This document shows positions 1 through 6,749 of a stretch of 28,841 nt of DNA, in pieces. Position 1 is the first letter of the stretch. The number at the start of each line of letters is the position of its first letter. The notes beneath the pieces are model-generated. The model was not told where the DNA came from and made no database searches. It saw only the letters and a list, made by a program, of their open reading frames with translations. The stretch covers positions 1 through 28,841 of the forward strand of contig DACH01000018.1 of the NCBI GenBank assembly GCA_002494625.1. Direction: 5' to 3'. Source of the DNA: Archaeoglobus sp. UBA234 (lineage in GTDB: Archaea > Halobacteriota > Archaeoglobi > Archaeoglobales > Archaeoglobaceae). The position numbers were made by a program, and so were the translations under genes.

Positions 1-286
1 CAAACTCTTCATGTGGTTTGTTAAAAAACCACTTGCACATTTTGGGATTCTCGTGGAGAAGATCTTCTTTGAAAGATTTCCTGTAGCAGTCCTCTTTGGT
101 GTAAGGATGTGGGATAAATTTGATGTAGGCGTCGTTGATGGTGTGGTTAATGGGATATCCGCATCCACGATCTATATTTCCTCAAAGGTGAGAAAACTTC
201 AATTTGGAGATACACAGGGATATGTCTCGGTTTTCATGGCAGGACTTGCAATTCTGCTCATAATTCTGTGGTTTATGGGGGGATAA
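1..286 (+). CDS. NADH/F420H2 dehydrogenase-like subunit L, C-terminal fragment
   Basis: The window opens inside this gene. The open frame runs from base 2 (codons AAA CTC TTC ATG) to TAA at 284-286, so the ATG at base 11 is internal and not a real start. The visible ~94 residues contain an amphipathic stretch with the pattern expected of the lateral-helix region of L subunits (LAHFGILVEKIFFERFP). They end with one strongly hydrophobic segment (MAGLAILLIILWF). The identity is inferred mainly from position: the M- and N-subunit genes follow at once, with the M-subunit ATG only 1 nt beyond this stop, as in nuoLMN/fpoLMN/fqoLMN operons. In that family the L subunit is a proton-pumping antiporter-like membrane subunit with a long lateral helix. 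Nothing here tells whether the electron donor is F420H2, ferredoxin or NADH. Confidence 0.72.
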   Translation, partial: KLFMWFVKKPLAHFGILVEKIFFERFPVAVLFGVRMWDKFDVGVVDGVVNGISASTIYISSKVRKLQFGDTQGYVSVFMAGLAILLIILWFMGG

Positions 287-287
287 A

Positions 288-1772
288 ATGATATCTTTAA
301 TGCTTATTGTGCTATTAATCGGTTCAATTCTTTCATTTGCAATCGGAAAGAGGGAACATTCAAGAATTGTAGCTCTCGTATCCACCCTTTTGGCTTTCAT
401 AATCTCTCTGGTTATGTTCATTGAGATGCAGGAATTTGATGGGATGTTTGCTTTTGAGGAGAATCTGAAATGGATACCAGCTGCAGGAATCTCCTACCAT
501 GTTGGTGTTGATGGAATAAGCATGCCGATGGTACTCCTTACAACATTCGTCTCATTTCTCTGTGTGGTTTATGCTTGGGAGGAAAGGCTGAGATCGAATC
601 AATTCTTTGGATTGATAGTTCTACTCGATTTCGCTCTTGTTGGAGTCTTCACATCACTGGACTTCTTCCTCTTCTACATTTTCTGGGAGCTTGTTCTTAT
701 TCCAATGTTCTTCGTCATTGGGATATGGGGTGGTCCGAGAAAGGATTACTCCGCAATCAAATTCCTGATTTATACCCATGTTTCCAGTGTTATAATGCTC
801 GCGGGTATATTTGCAATTTTCTACTTCAACTGGGTCTCAACAGGCAAAATGACCTTTGATATTCCAGTACTTCTGAATAACTATGCTGCAGTCGAATTTC
901 CAACTATCTGGAGGGATTTCATTTTTGCTGCTCTTCTTTTTGGATTTCTTGTTAAGATGCCAGCCGTTCCCTTTCACACCTGGCTGCCAGATGCACATGT
1001 TGAAGCTCCAACGGTTGGCTCAATTCTCCTTGCTGGAGTCCTCCTGAAAATGGGAGGTTATGGACTTGTGAGGTTCCTTGTTCCCATGAGTCTGAACGCG
1101 AATGAAGTATTTATTGCTGTTATTGCAATCTTTGGAGTCATCAGCATTCTCTACACCCCCCTTGCTGCCCTCCCTCAGCGGGATTTAAAAAGACTCGTTG
1201 CTTTTTCGAGTATAGGGCATATGGGTTTCATCTCTCTTGGAGTTGCAGCCTCACTGGTCTCAGGAGATTCCAGCATGAGGATGCTCGCCCTTACCGGAGC
1301 AACATTTCAGCTTTTTGCTCACGGAGTCATCACATCCATCCTCTTCGGCTCTGCTGGAGTGATACAGCACCACACAGGCACGAGATTGTTTGAAAAGCTT
1401 GGAGGTTTGATGAAACCCATGCCAAAGTTCTCCTTCCTGATGGTTCTTGGGTTCTTTGCATCAATGGGGTTTCCGGGTATGGTTGGGTTTGTGGCTGAAT
1501 TCTCAGTTCTTGCCGGAGCTCTATCCCTGATGCCTGTCTTTGCGGTACTTGCCCTCATAAGCATTCCTCTCAGCGTCATCTATCACCTTTACGCACTTCA
1601 GAGAACCGTTTTTGGAACCCCAGCAAATCCACTACCAAAATCAGATTTTCACACTTACGAGATGATCCCGTTGCTTGTATGGGTTGTGGTGACTGTTATC
1701 TTTGGCATATACCCCGCTCCTGTATTTGAGATGATTGAGAAATCTATTTCAGTGATGGGGGTGATTCCATGA
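288..1772 (+). CDS. NADH/F420H2 dehydrogenase-like subunit M (antiporter-like membrane subunit)
   Basis: 494 residues, almost wholly hydrophobic with about 14 membrane segments, which is the normal length for NuoM/FpoM. Family hallmarks are visible: the proton-path glutamate in FWELVLIPMFF (E134), and the FLVKMPAVPFHTWLPDAHVEAPT signature with K223 and H230. K254 follows in GVLLKMGGYG, and PQRDLKRLVAFSSIGHMG comes further on. Together these make a proton-translocating channel in the membrane arm of complex I-type enzymes. The ATG lies 1 nt after the upstream stop, and the 3' end overlaps the next gene by 4 nt (ATGA), so the genes are co-transcribed and probably translationally coupled. By family knowledge, the partner in Archaeoglobales would be the Fqo complex, passing electrons from F420H2 to menaquinone. 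That assignment is inference because the input-module genes lie outside the window. Confidence 0.93.
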   Translation: MISLMLIVLLIGSILSFAIGKREHSRIVALVSTLLAFIISLVMFIEMQEFDGMFAFEENLKWIPAAGISYHVGVDGISMPMVLLTTFVSFLCVVYAWEERLRSNQFFGLIVLLDFALVGVFTSLDFFLFYIFWELVLIPMFFVIGIWGGPRKDYSAIKFLIYTHVSSVIMLAGIFAIFYFNWVSTGKMTFDIPVLLNNYAAVEFPTIWRDFIFAALLFGFLVKMPAVPFHTWLPDAHVEAPTVGSILLAGVLLKMGGYGLVRFLVPMSLNANEVFIAVIAIFGVISILYTPLAALPQRDLKRLVAFSSIGHMGFISLGVAASLVSGDSSMRMLALTGATFQLFAHGVITSILFGSAGVIQHHTGTRLFEKLGGLMKPMPKFSFLMVLGFFASMGFPGMVGFVAEFSVLAGALSLMPVFAVLALISIPLSVIYHLYALQRTVFGTPANPLPKSDFHTYEMIPLLVWVVVTVIFGIYPAPVFEMIEKSISVMGVIP

Positions 1773-3220
1773 GTCTGCTTCCGATTTTGCCATCCATTAT
1801 ACTTGCTCTCGCATCCCTGCTCTATATATTTCCGGGAATGCTCTTCAGGATGAAGAAGTTCTTCGGATATGCAAGCATTGCTGTTATCGCAGCCTCAATA
1901 ATTCTCACACTGCTCACATTCAATGCCAGCTTTACTTATGGGGGTTTCTTGAAGGGAATAGAAATCTCTCCCTTCTCTCAGTTTTTCTCCATCGTGTTTC
2001 TCTCTGTTGCTCTTGTAGTCTGCATTTCCTCTCTTAATTCCATAGGGAGAAATGAGGATGAATATTACTTCCTGATTCTACTTTCCACACTGGGAATGAT
2101 GATAGTTGCAATGTCCCGGGATTTAATCGTGCTCTTCATCGGCTTTGAAATTGCGAGCCTTGCAACCTACGCTCTTGCAGGGTTTGAAAAGAGATCTAAC
2201 CTCAGTGTCGAGGCAGCAATGAAGTACTTCGTTTTTGGAGGTTTTTCCTCAGCCTTACTACTCTATGGGATCTCGATAATTTATGGCTATGCGGGAAGTG
2301 TTGAAATCTCTGCGATTCTGGATGTTGCGGGTAAGCCAGATTTATATTCCTCAATAGGACTTGTCTTCATTGTCGCAGGTCTCGGGTTCAAGGGTGCGCT
2401 CGTTCCATTCCACATGTGGGCACCGGACACATATCATGGCTCTCCATCGGTTATTTCTGCCTTTCTTGCTGGTGGTTCCAAGAAAATGAGTTTTGCAGCA
2501 ATGTTCAAGATTCTGGTTTTCATGACCTTAGCCGTAAAATTTGAAATATACATCTTGATGGCGGTTCTGGCAGTTATAACAATGACTCTTGGAAATCTTG
2601 CAGCAGTCGTTCAGGACAGTGTCAAGAGGATGCTTGCCTACTCATCCATCGCTCATGCAGGATACATCGCAATGGCATATGCCATCTTCGCCTTCTCTGG
2701 AATTGAGCTGGCTCTTGCTGGAGGTTTTCTTCATGTCTTTTCACATGCAATAGCAACGGCAGGAGCCTTCATAGCAGTTGCTGCGGTAGGGGGATTCATT
2801 CTGGATGATGGCAGGCTTTTCTTTGGTCTTGGCAAAAGGAAACCATTGATGGCTCTCTCTTTTAGCATAATGCTCCTCTCACTTGCTGGTATTCCCCCGA
2901 CCTTTGGATTCTACTCGAAGTTCATTCTATTTTTGACTGCAATAGAGGCAAAGCTCCTCTGGCTTGCGATAGCTGCACTGCTCAACTCTGCCCTTTCACT
3001 TTATTATTATTCAAAGGTGATAATGAACATGTACTGGAAGGATGAAGAAGTAGATTTTAAGGCAGAATTTATAAATGTTGAAGGAAAAGGATATCTCATA
3101 GCAATGATAATCTCTGCTCTACTCCTGATAGTGCTGGGTGTAATACCCTCACCAATAACGGAGTGGAGTATAAAAGCTTCAGAATCGGTGTTGAATGTAA
3201 AAATGTTCACAGGGATCTGA
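1769..3220 (+). CDS. NADH/F420H2 dehydrogenase-like subunit N (antiporter-like membrane subunit)
   Basis: 483 residues with about 14 predicted membrane segments, matching the usual NuoN/FpoN length. It carries the conserved membrane glutamate (FIGFEIASLATYALAGF), the lysine signature GLGFKGALVPFHMWAPDTYHGSP, and the DSVKRMLAYSSIAHAGY segment seen in N and M subunits. The SLAGIPPTFGFYSKF motif near the C-terminus is also typical of N. It acts as a proton channel in the membrane arm of the complex I-like enzyme. The start codon overlaps the stop of the M gene (ATGA at 1769-1772). The TGA at 3218-3220 is followed after 1 nt by the HEAT-repeat gene, so the operon continues. No frame damage or missing hallmark residue was seen. 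Confidence 0.93.
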   Translation: MSLLPILPSIILALASLLYIFPGMLFRMKKFFGYASIAVIAASIILTLLTFNASFTYGGFLKGIEISPFSQFFSIVFLSVALVVCISSLNSIGRNEDEYYFLILLSTLGMMIVAMSRDLIVLFIGFEIASLATYALAGFEKRSNLSVEAAMKYFVFGGFSSALLLYGISIIYGYAGSVEISAILDVAGKPDLYSSIGLVFIVAGLGFKGALVPFHMWAPDTYHGSPSVISAFLAGGSKKMSFAAMFKILVFMTLAVKFEIYILMAVLAVITMTLGNLAAVVQDSVKRMLAYSSIAHAGYIAMAYAIFAFSGIELALAGGFLHVFSHAIATAGAFIAVAAVGGFILDDGRLFFGLGKRKPLMALSFSIMLLSLAGIPPTFGFYSKFILFLTAIEAKLLWLAIAALLNSALSLYYYSKVIMNMYWKDEEVDFKAEFINVEGKGYLIAMIISALLLIVLGVIPSPITEWSIKASESVLNVKMFTGI

Positions 3221-3221
3221 A

Positions 3222-4274
3222 ATGTGGATATTCAGAAGTCAGGATGTGGAAAAACTCAGAATTAAAGGAAAGGTTAAGGGTTTGATCAAGCTCCTCGAGG
3301 ATGATGATGACGAAGTTAGAGCAAGTGCTGCGGAGGCACTGGGTGATTTTGACGATCTAGAGGTGATAAATGCTCTGTTAAAAACTCTTAAAGATAAAAA
3401 CAGAGAAGTGCGATGGAGAGCAGCAAAATCCCTTGAATATCTCTGCAAAGAAAAGCCTGAAATTCTGATTCATGCTTTTGCTCACAGCAATTCTGTTCTC
3501 CAGAAGGTATCTCTTGCATGGCTGCTCGGGAGAATTGGAGATAAAAGAGCAATTCCTGCATTGGCAGAGGCTCTCCGGTTTGGAGATAAATATGTCCGGA
3601 GAGCCAGTATAATATCCATGGGTAGAATCAGGGATGAGACTACCATTCCACACCTCATAAATGCTCTGAAGGATTACGATGCTGATGTTAGAAAGAGGGC
3701 TGCGGAGGCACTTGGGAGGATCAGGATAAAGAGGGATGATGTGGTGAAAGCTCTCGTGAATTCGCTGTTTGATGAGGATCGTGGAGTACGAAGGGCAGCA
3801 GCAAAATCCTTAGAGAGGCTTGGATGGGAGCCTGAAAGTGATGAGGAGCTTGCAGCATATCTTGCAGCCCTAAGGATGGGATCAGAGCTTATGCTTCTCG
3901 GTGAAGTTGCGGTTGAACCTCTGATCATTGCGCTGCAGGATGCCGACTGGTCAGTGAAGAAGTGGGCTTCTGAGGTACTTGGAGAGATAAAGTCGGACAA
4001 GGTTCTGAAGAGATTGGTAGAAGTTTTAGATACCGATGACTGGGCTGTGAAAGTTCACGCTCTGAAGGCGTTATCAAAAATGGGGAAGGATGGTATTGCA
4101 TTTATTGCCAGATTTCTTGATGATCCGGATCCCGGTGTTAGAGAGACTGCCGTGGATGCTTTCAGAGACTGTCTGAAGGAATGCGAACCAGAAGAGCGGA
4201 AAAGAGTTATAGAAGAGCTTATAGAAACATATCCCTCAATAAAAGAAAGGATAAAGGATATTAAACTCGTTTGA
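3222..4274 (+). CDS. HEAT-repeat protein encoded in the complex I-like operon
   Basis: 350 residues, soluble and highly charged, built almost entirely of HEAT/PBS-lyase-type helical repeats of about 30 residues. Recurring cores read DDEVRASAAEALGDF, NREVRWRAAKSLEYL, DKYVRRASIISMGRI, DADVRKRAAEALGRI, DRGVRRAAAKSLERL, DWSVKKWASEVLGEI and DWAVKVHALKALSKM. Such alpha-solenoids bind proteins and have no catalytic residues. The ATG lies 1 nt after the N-subunit stop, so it belongs to the same transcript. Plausible roles are assembly or maturation of the membrane complex, or a partner needed at the same time, but no motif decides this. The stop codon directly abuts the stop codon of the convergent symporter gene. 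I am confident of the fold and not of the role. Confidence 0.9.
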   Translation: MWIFRSQDVEKLRIKGKVKGLIKLLEDDDDEVRASAAEALGDFDDLEVINALLKTLKDKNREVRWRAAKSLEYLCKEKPEILIHAFAHSNSVLQKVSLAWLLGRIGDKRAIPALAEALRFGDKYVRRASIISMGRIRDETTIPHLINALKDYDADVRKRAAEALGRIRIKRDDVVKALVNSLFDEDRGVRRAAAKSLERLGWEPESDEELAAYLAALRMGSELMLLGEVAVEPLIIALQDADWSVKKWASEVLGEIKSDKVLKRLVEVLDTDDWAVKVHALKALSKMGKDGIAFIARFLDDPDPGVRETAVDAFRDCLKECEPEERKRVIEELIETYPSIKERIKDIKLV

Positions 4275-5651
4275 CTATGTTTTCTCCATTTTTGAAGAGA
4301 CAAAAAATACTGCAAAGGACACTGTGAGAACCCAGATGGATGCTGGAATGCCAAGTGGATTTGCTTTTGTGAAGTAAAGCAATATTGCAAGAGTAAAGCC
4401 TGCTATGAGTGTTAACCCTGCTGACAGTTCTTTTCCTGCTTTCCAGTGGAAAACACCGAATATCAGGGGAAGCTGGCAGAGCAGGAGGGTTGAACTTAGT
4501 ACTGAAAGCTCAACGATATATCCTGGTCTCTGAAGGGCAAATACGGCTATTGCAGTTGTGAGCAGTACTATCATCAGTTTTCCGGCATAAAGGCTTTTGC
4601 TATCAAAGAGATCTCTGGAGATCATGGAAGATAGAGTTAACACTATCGAATTCGCTGTTGTTATGGCTGCTGCGAAAATACTGAGGGAGACAGCAACCCC
4701 AAGCCAGGCTGGCATCATGCCCAAAAGAGCTGGAGTCACAGCATCCCTGTCTTTTACTCCAGGGAAAATACCAATCTCTGACAGAACTCTGAGTTCAAGT
4801 CCGAGGAAAGTTACAAGAATTGTGTAAATCAGTCCGAAAGCACCGAAAAGAATAACCATCCTTCTCAAAGCCACACCATCTTTTGGTATGTAAAGTCTCT
4901 GAAAGACCTGGGGATTCGTCAGGGCAAAGAAAAACCAGGGAACAGTCAGGGAGATGAATCTCATAGGAGTCCATATTTTGTTGGGAACCACGAGCAGTTC
5001 TCCAAGTTTTGGAAGTTCTTGGAAAAAGGAACTCTCTGAAAATCCGTAGTTGTAAACCCAGATAACAGTAGAAACAGCCAGCAGGAGCATAAAAACTCCT
5101 TGGAAAGCATCAGTCCAGGCAACTCCTCTCAGCCCTCCAAGAAAAGCCCAGAAGGCTATAAGAAAGGCTGAGAGTAAAACACCACCGGAAAAACTCAACC
5201 CGGAATTTTTCTCGAGAATAAGCGATACGCCTATGAGCTGAACTGATATATAGGGTATAAGAGCCACAGCAACCACTATAGCCATTATCCTTGCAACAGG
5301 CTTTCCATATCTGTCAGCCACCATATCTCCGGGAGTAATGTATCCTCTCTCCTTTCCATAGGACCAAACTTTTGGAGCGTAATATGAGAGAAGGAGAAGT
5401 GTACCGACAAGATAGAAGAGTTCGAAGCCAAAAGCACCTACACCTGAGGCATAGGTTAAACCAACGAGTCCGACCATCATGAAGGCTGAATATGTTGTGG
5501 CTGCATATGTAAGCGCGGAGACAACTCCGCTTATCCTCCTCCCACCGATGTAGTAGTCTTCCTGATCTCTTATTCCCCTCATTGCCACTAAAGCTATTGC
5601 TGTTCCCACCACAGCATAGAAAGCGAAGGCATAGATGAACGAGCTCAGCAT
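4275..5651 (-). CDS. Sodium:solute symporter (SSS family)
   Basis: 458 residues with about 12-13 hydrophobic segments, typical of the SSSF/SLC5 fold. Signatures seen are DYYIGGRRISG near the N-terminus, the segment LTYAATTYSAFMMVGLVGL where these carriers bind sodium, and GGLRGVAWTDAFQGVFMLL in the middle. A helix reading AAAITTANSIVLTLSSMISRDLF corresponds to the conserved sodium-site helix of the family. The substrate cannot be read from sequence; organic acids, pantothenate or amino acids are all found in related branches. It is translated from ATG at 5651. The 47-codon gene at 5653-5796 ends 1 nt upstream, so the two are almost certainly coupled. The 3' end touches the convergent HEAT gene with no gap. 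Confidence 0.92.
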   Translation of the reverse strand: MLSSFIYAFAFYAVVGTAIALVAMRGIRDQEDYYIGGRRISGVVSALTYAATTYSAFMMVGLVGLTYASGVGAFGFELFYLVGTLLLLSYYAPKVWSYGKERGYITPGDMVADRYGKPVARIMAIVVAVALIPYISVQLIGVSLILEKNSGLSFSGGVLLSAFLIAFWAFLGGLRGVAWTDAFQGVFMLLLAVSTVIWVYNYGFSESSFFQELPKLGELLVVPNKIWTPMRFISLTVPWFFFALTNPQVFQRLYIPKDGVALRRMVILFGAFGLIYTILVTFLGLELRVLSEIGIFPGVKDRDAVTPALLGMMPAWLGVAVSLSIFAAAITTANSIVLTLSSMISRDLFDSKSLYAGKLMIVLLTTAIAVFALQRPGYIVELSVLSSTLLLCQLPLIFGVFHWKAGKELSAGLTLIAGFTLAILLYFTKANPLGIPASIWVLTVSFAVFFVSSKMEKT

Positions 5652-5652
5652 C

Positions 5653-5796
5653 TCACCACCTCGATAAAGCTATGTATAGGAGATACAAGGTTGTCACAGC
5701 AGTCCAGTAAGTATAAGTCAGAAAGTCATGGCTTTTTATTGCAATAAAAGGTACTATCATCGCCGCTATTACCACAATACCTTCCATAAGCTTCAT
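5653..5796 (-). CDS. 47-residue membrane peptide paired with the symporter
   Basis: This gene is short but well placed. ATG at 5796 opens 47 codons ending in TGA (5655-5653), and the symporter ATG starts after a single intervening base. The peptide begins MKLMEG, then has a hydrophobic stretch IVVIAAMIVPFIAI, a polar turn KSHDFLTYTYW, a second hydrophobic stretch VTTLYLLYIAL, and ends SRW. That is two short membrane helices, or one and a half. Small two-helix proteins (DUF997, DUF3311 types) are known next to SSS carriers in bacteria. I see the same architecture here but no clear sequence match. It has its own promoter (TATTTA at 5821-5826) and probably starts leaderless. It may be an accessory subunit of the transporter; this is inferred from coupling. 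Confidence 0.72.
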   Translation of the reverse strand: MKLMEGIVVIAAMIVPFIAIKSHDFLTYTYWTAVTTLYLLYIALSRW

Positions 5797-5810
5797 CGAA
5801 CAAATGTTCG
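5797..5810. promoter_or_regulatory. Inverted repeat abutting the symporter-operon start codon
   Basis: CGAACA-AA-TGTTCG is a perfect 6+2+6 inverted repeat lying directly against the ATG at 5796. It falls between the TATA-like element and the start, where the transcription start should be. That is where archaeal repressors commonly bind, so an operator is plausible. The regulator is not known. Confidence 0.4.
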
Positions 5811-5818
5811 GTAAATTG

Positions 5819-5828
5819 ATTAAATAGT
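5819..5828 (-). promoter_or_regulatory. TATA box for the symporter operon
   Basis: On the minus strand this reads AACTATTTAATC, with TATTTA centred near 5823.5. That is about 27 nt from the ATG at 5796, the spacing expected for a leaderless archaeal transcript. Confidence 0.5.
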
Positions 5829-5899
5829 TTGCGGTTGAGGATGAAATATATTAAGTTCTTTCTAACAGTAACCGCTCCAATTTTTGCTGATCTGAAATA

Positions 5900-6697
5900 T
5901 CAGATATCATCACCTAAGAGAGTTTTGATTATGGTTGAAGAAAGCTCCTCCATAACATCTTCATCAGTCCCACCGGAAAGTATTATAAGGGTTTTAATCC
6001 TCAAATTTCTGATAAATTCTGAAATTTTTCTGAAACAGGAGATGGAAAGGTTCAAATCCGAAAGCTCGCCCTCATGCGCATCCTGGCCCACATACCATAT
6101 CAGAGCATCACTTCTATGTTCCTTGATTTTTTTAAAAGCCCTTCTTGCCCTCTCAATATAGTCATCCTCGCTTTCAAAACCTATGCAGATTTTAGTCTCG
6201 TTTGATGAACTTTCACCTCCGCAGAAGCAAAAATACATCGTTTCTGTATCATAGGCTATGTATTCAAAAACACCATCTCCGTGATGGGTATCGGTATCAA
6301 CGATCGCTATTCTCTCGAATCCTAACTCTTTCAGGGTCTTTATTGCGAGATTCACATCATTGATAAAGGAGTAACCTTTAAACCTATCTCTCATCGCACC
6401 ATGTCCTGTTCCTGATGTAGGAACAATAACTACATTGTAATCCTGAAGAAGGTTTGCAGCTGTATAAACAGCCCATGCGGATTTAAAGGTGCTGGAAAAT
6501 GCAAAAAATCTCTTAACCTTTTCTATCATCTCTCTGGAGTGAATTTCGTAGAGTAAATGCTCGCTGAAGGGCAGGGATTCAGGAAGCGTAAATTCAAGAC
6601 CCAACCTCTCTATAACCCTTTCAAATCCGTAAAGCCTTCTGCACATGGCGAGATTTGCTTTCTTGATTTCAGGTGAATAGACTATTCCTATTCTCAC
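5900..6697 (-). CDS. HDAC-superfamily (arginase/deacetylase fold) protein with altered active site
   Basis: 265 residues. The order of motifs follows the histone deacetylase/acetylpolyamine amidohydrolase family: TSGTGHGAMRD (residues 94-104), IVDTDTHHGDGVFE (132-145), GQDAHEGE (204-211) and SGGTDEDVM (241-249). The zinc ligands D136, H138 and D206 are present. Two usual catalytic positions differ: the tandem His-His is H99-Gly100, and the Gly-Gly-Tyr near the end is Gly-Gly-Thr. It is therefore shorter than most family members and may act on an unusual substrate, or have weak or no deacetylase activity. Translation starts at GTG 6697; a TATA-like element centred about 26 nt upstream supports a leaderless start. 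It is divergent from the corrinoid-activator gene. Confidence 0.82.
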   Translation of the reverse strand: MRIGIVYSPEIKKANLAMCRRLYGFERVIERLGLEFTLPESLPFSEHLLYEIHSREMIEKVKRFFAFSSTFKSAWAVYTAANLLQDYNVVIVPTSGTGHGAMRDRFKGYSFINDVNLAIKTLKELGFERIAIVDTDTHHGDGVFEYIAYDTETMYFCFCGGESSSNETKICIGFESEDDYIERARRAFKKIKEHRSDALIWYVGQDAHEGELSDLNLSISCFRKISEFIRNLRIKTLIILSGGTDEDVMEELSSTIIKTLLGDDI

Positions 6698-6718
6698 ATG
6701 TCTTTCTTGTAGAAACTC

Positions 6719-6728
6719 CTAAATATCA
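6719..6728. promoter_or_regulatory. AT element serving as TATA box in both directions
   Basis: The stretch CTAAATATCA lies midway between two divergent starts, GTG at 6697 (-) and ATG at 6750 (+). The AAATAT core is centred at about 6723.5, close to 26.5 nt from each. The minus-strand reading ATGATATTTAG has an A-rich flank (CAAAAAT) that suits a BRE. One shared or two overlapping promoters would explain the 52-bp gap. Confidence 0.45.
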
Positions 6729-6749
6729 TTTTTGCAGAGAAATTCATGC

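Noticed and set aside
5890..5905. Inverted repeat ATCTGA-AATA-TCAGAT at the HDAC stop codon
   Set aside because: It is a short AT-rich hairpin without a following T run on the transcribed strand; too weak to call a terminator.
5829..6161. Plus-strand frame of 110 residues, ATG near the symporter promoter
   Set aside because: It lies almost wholly antisense to the HDAC-like gene and has a low-quality serine-rich product with no family signature.
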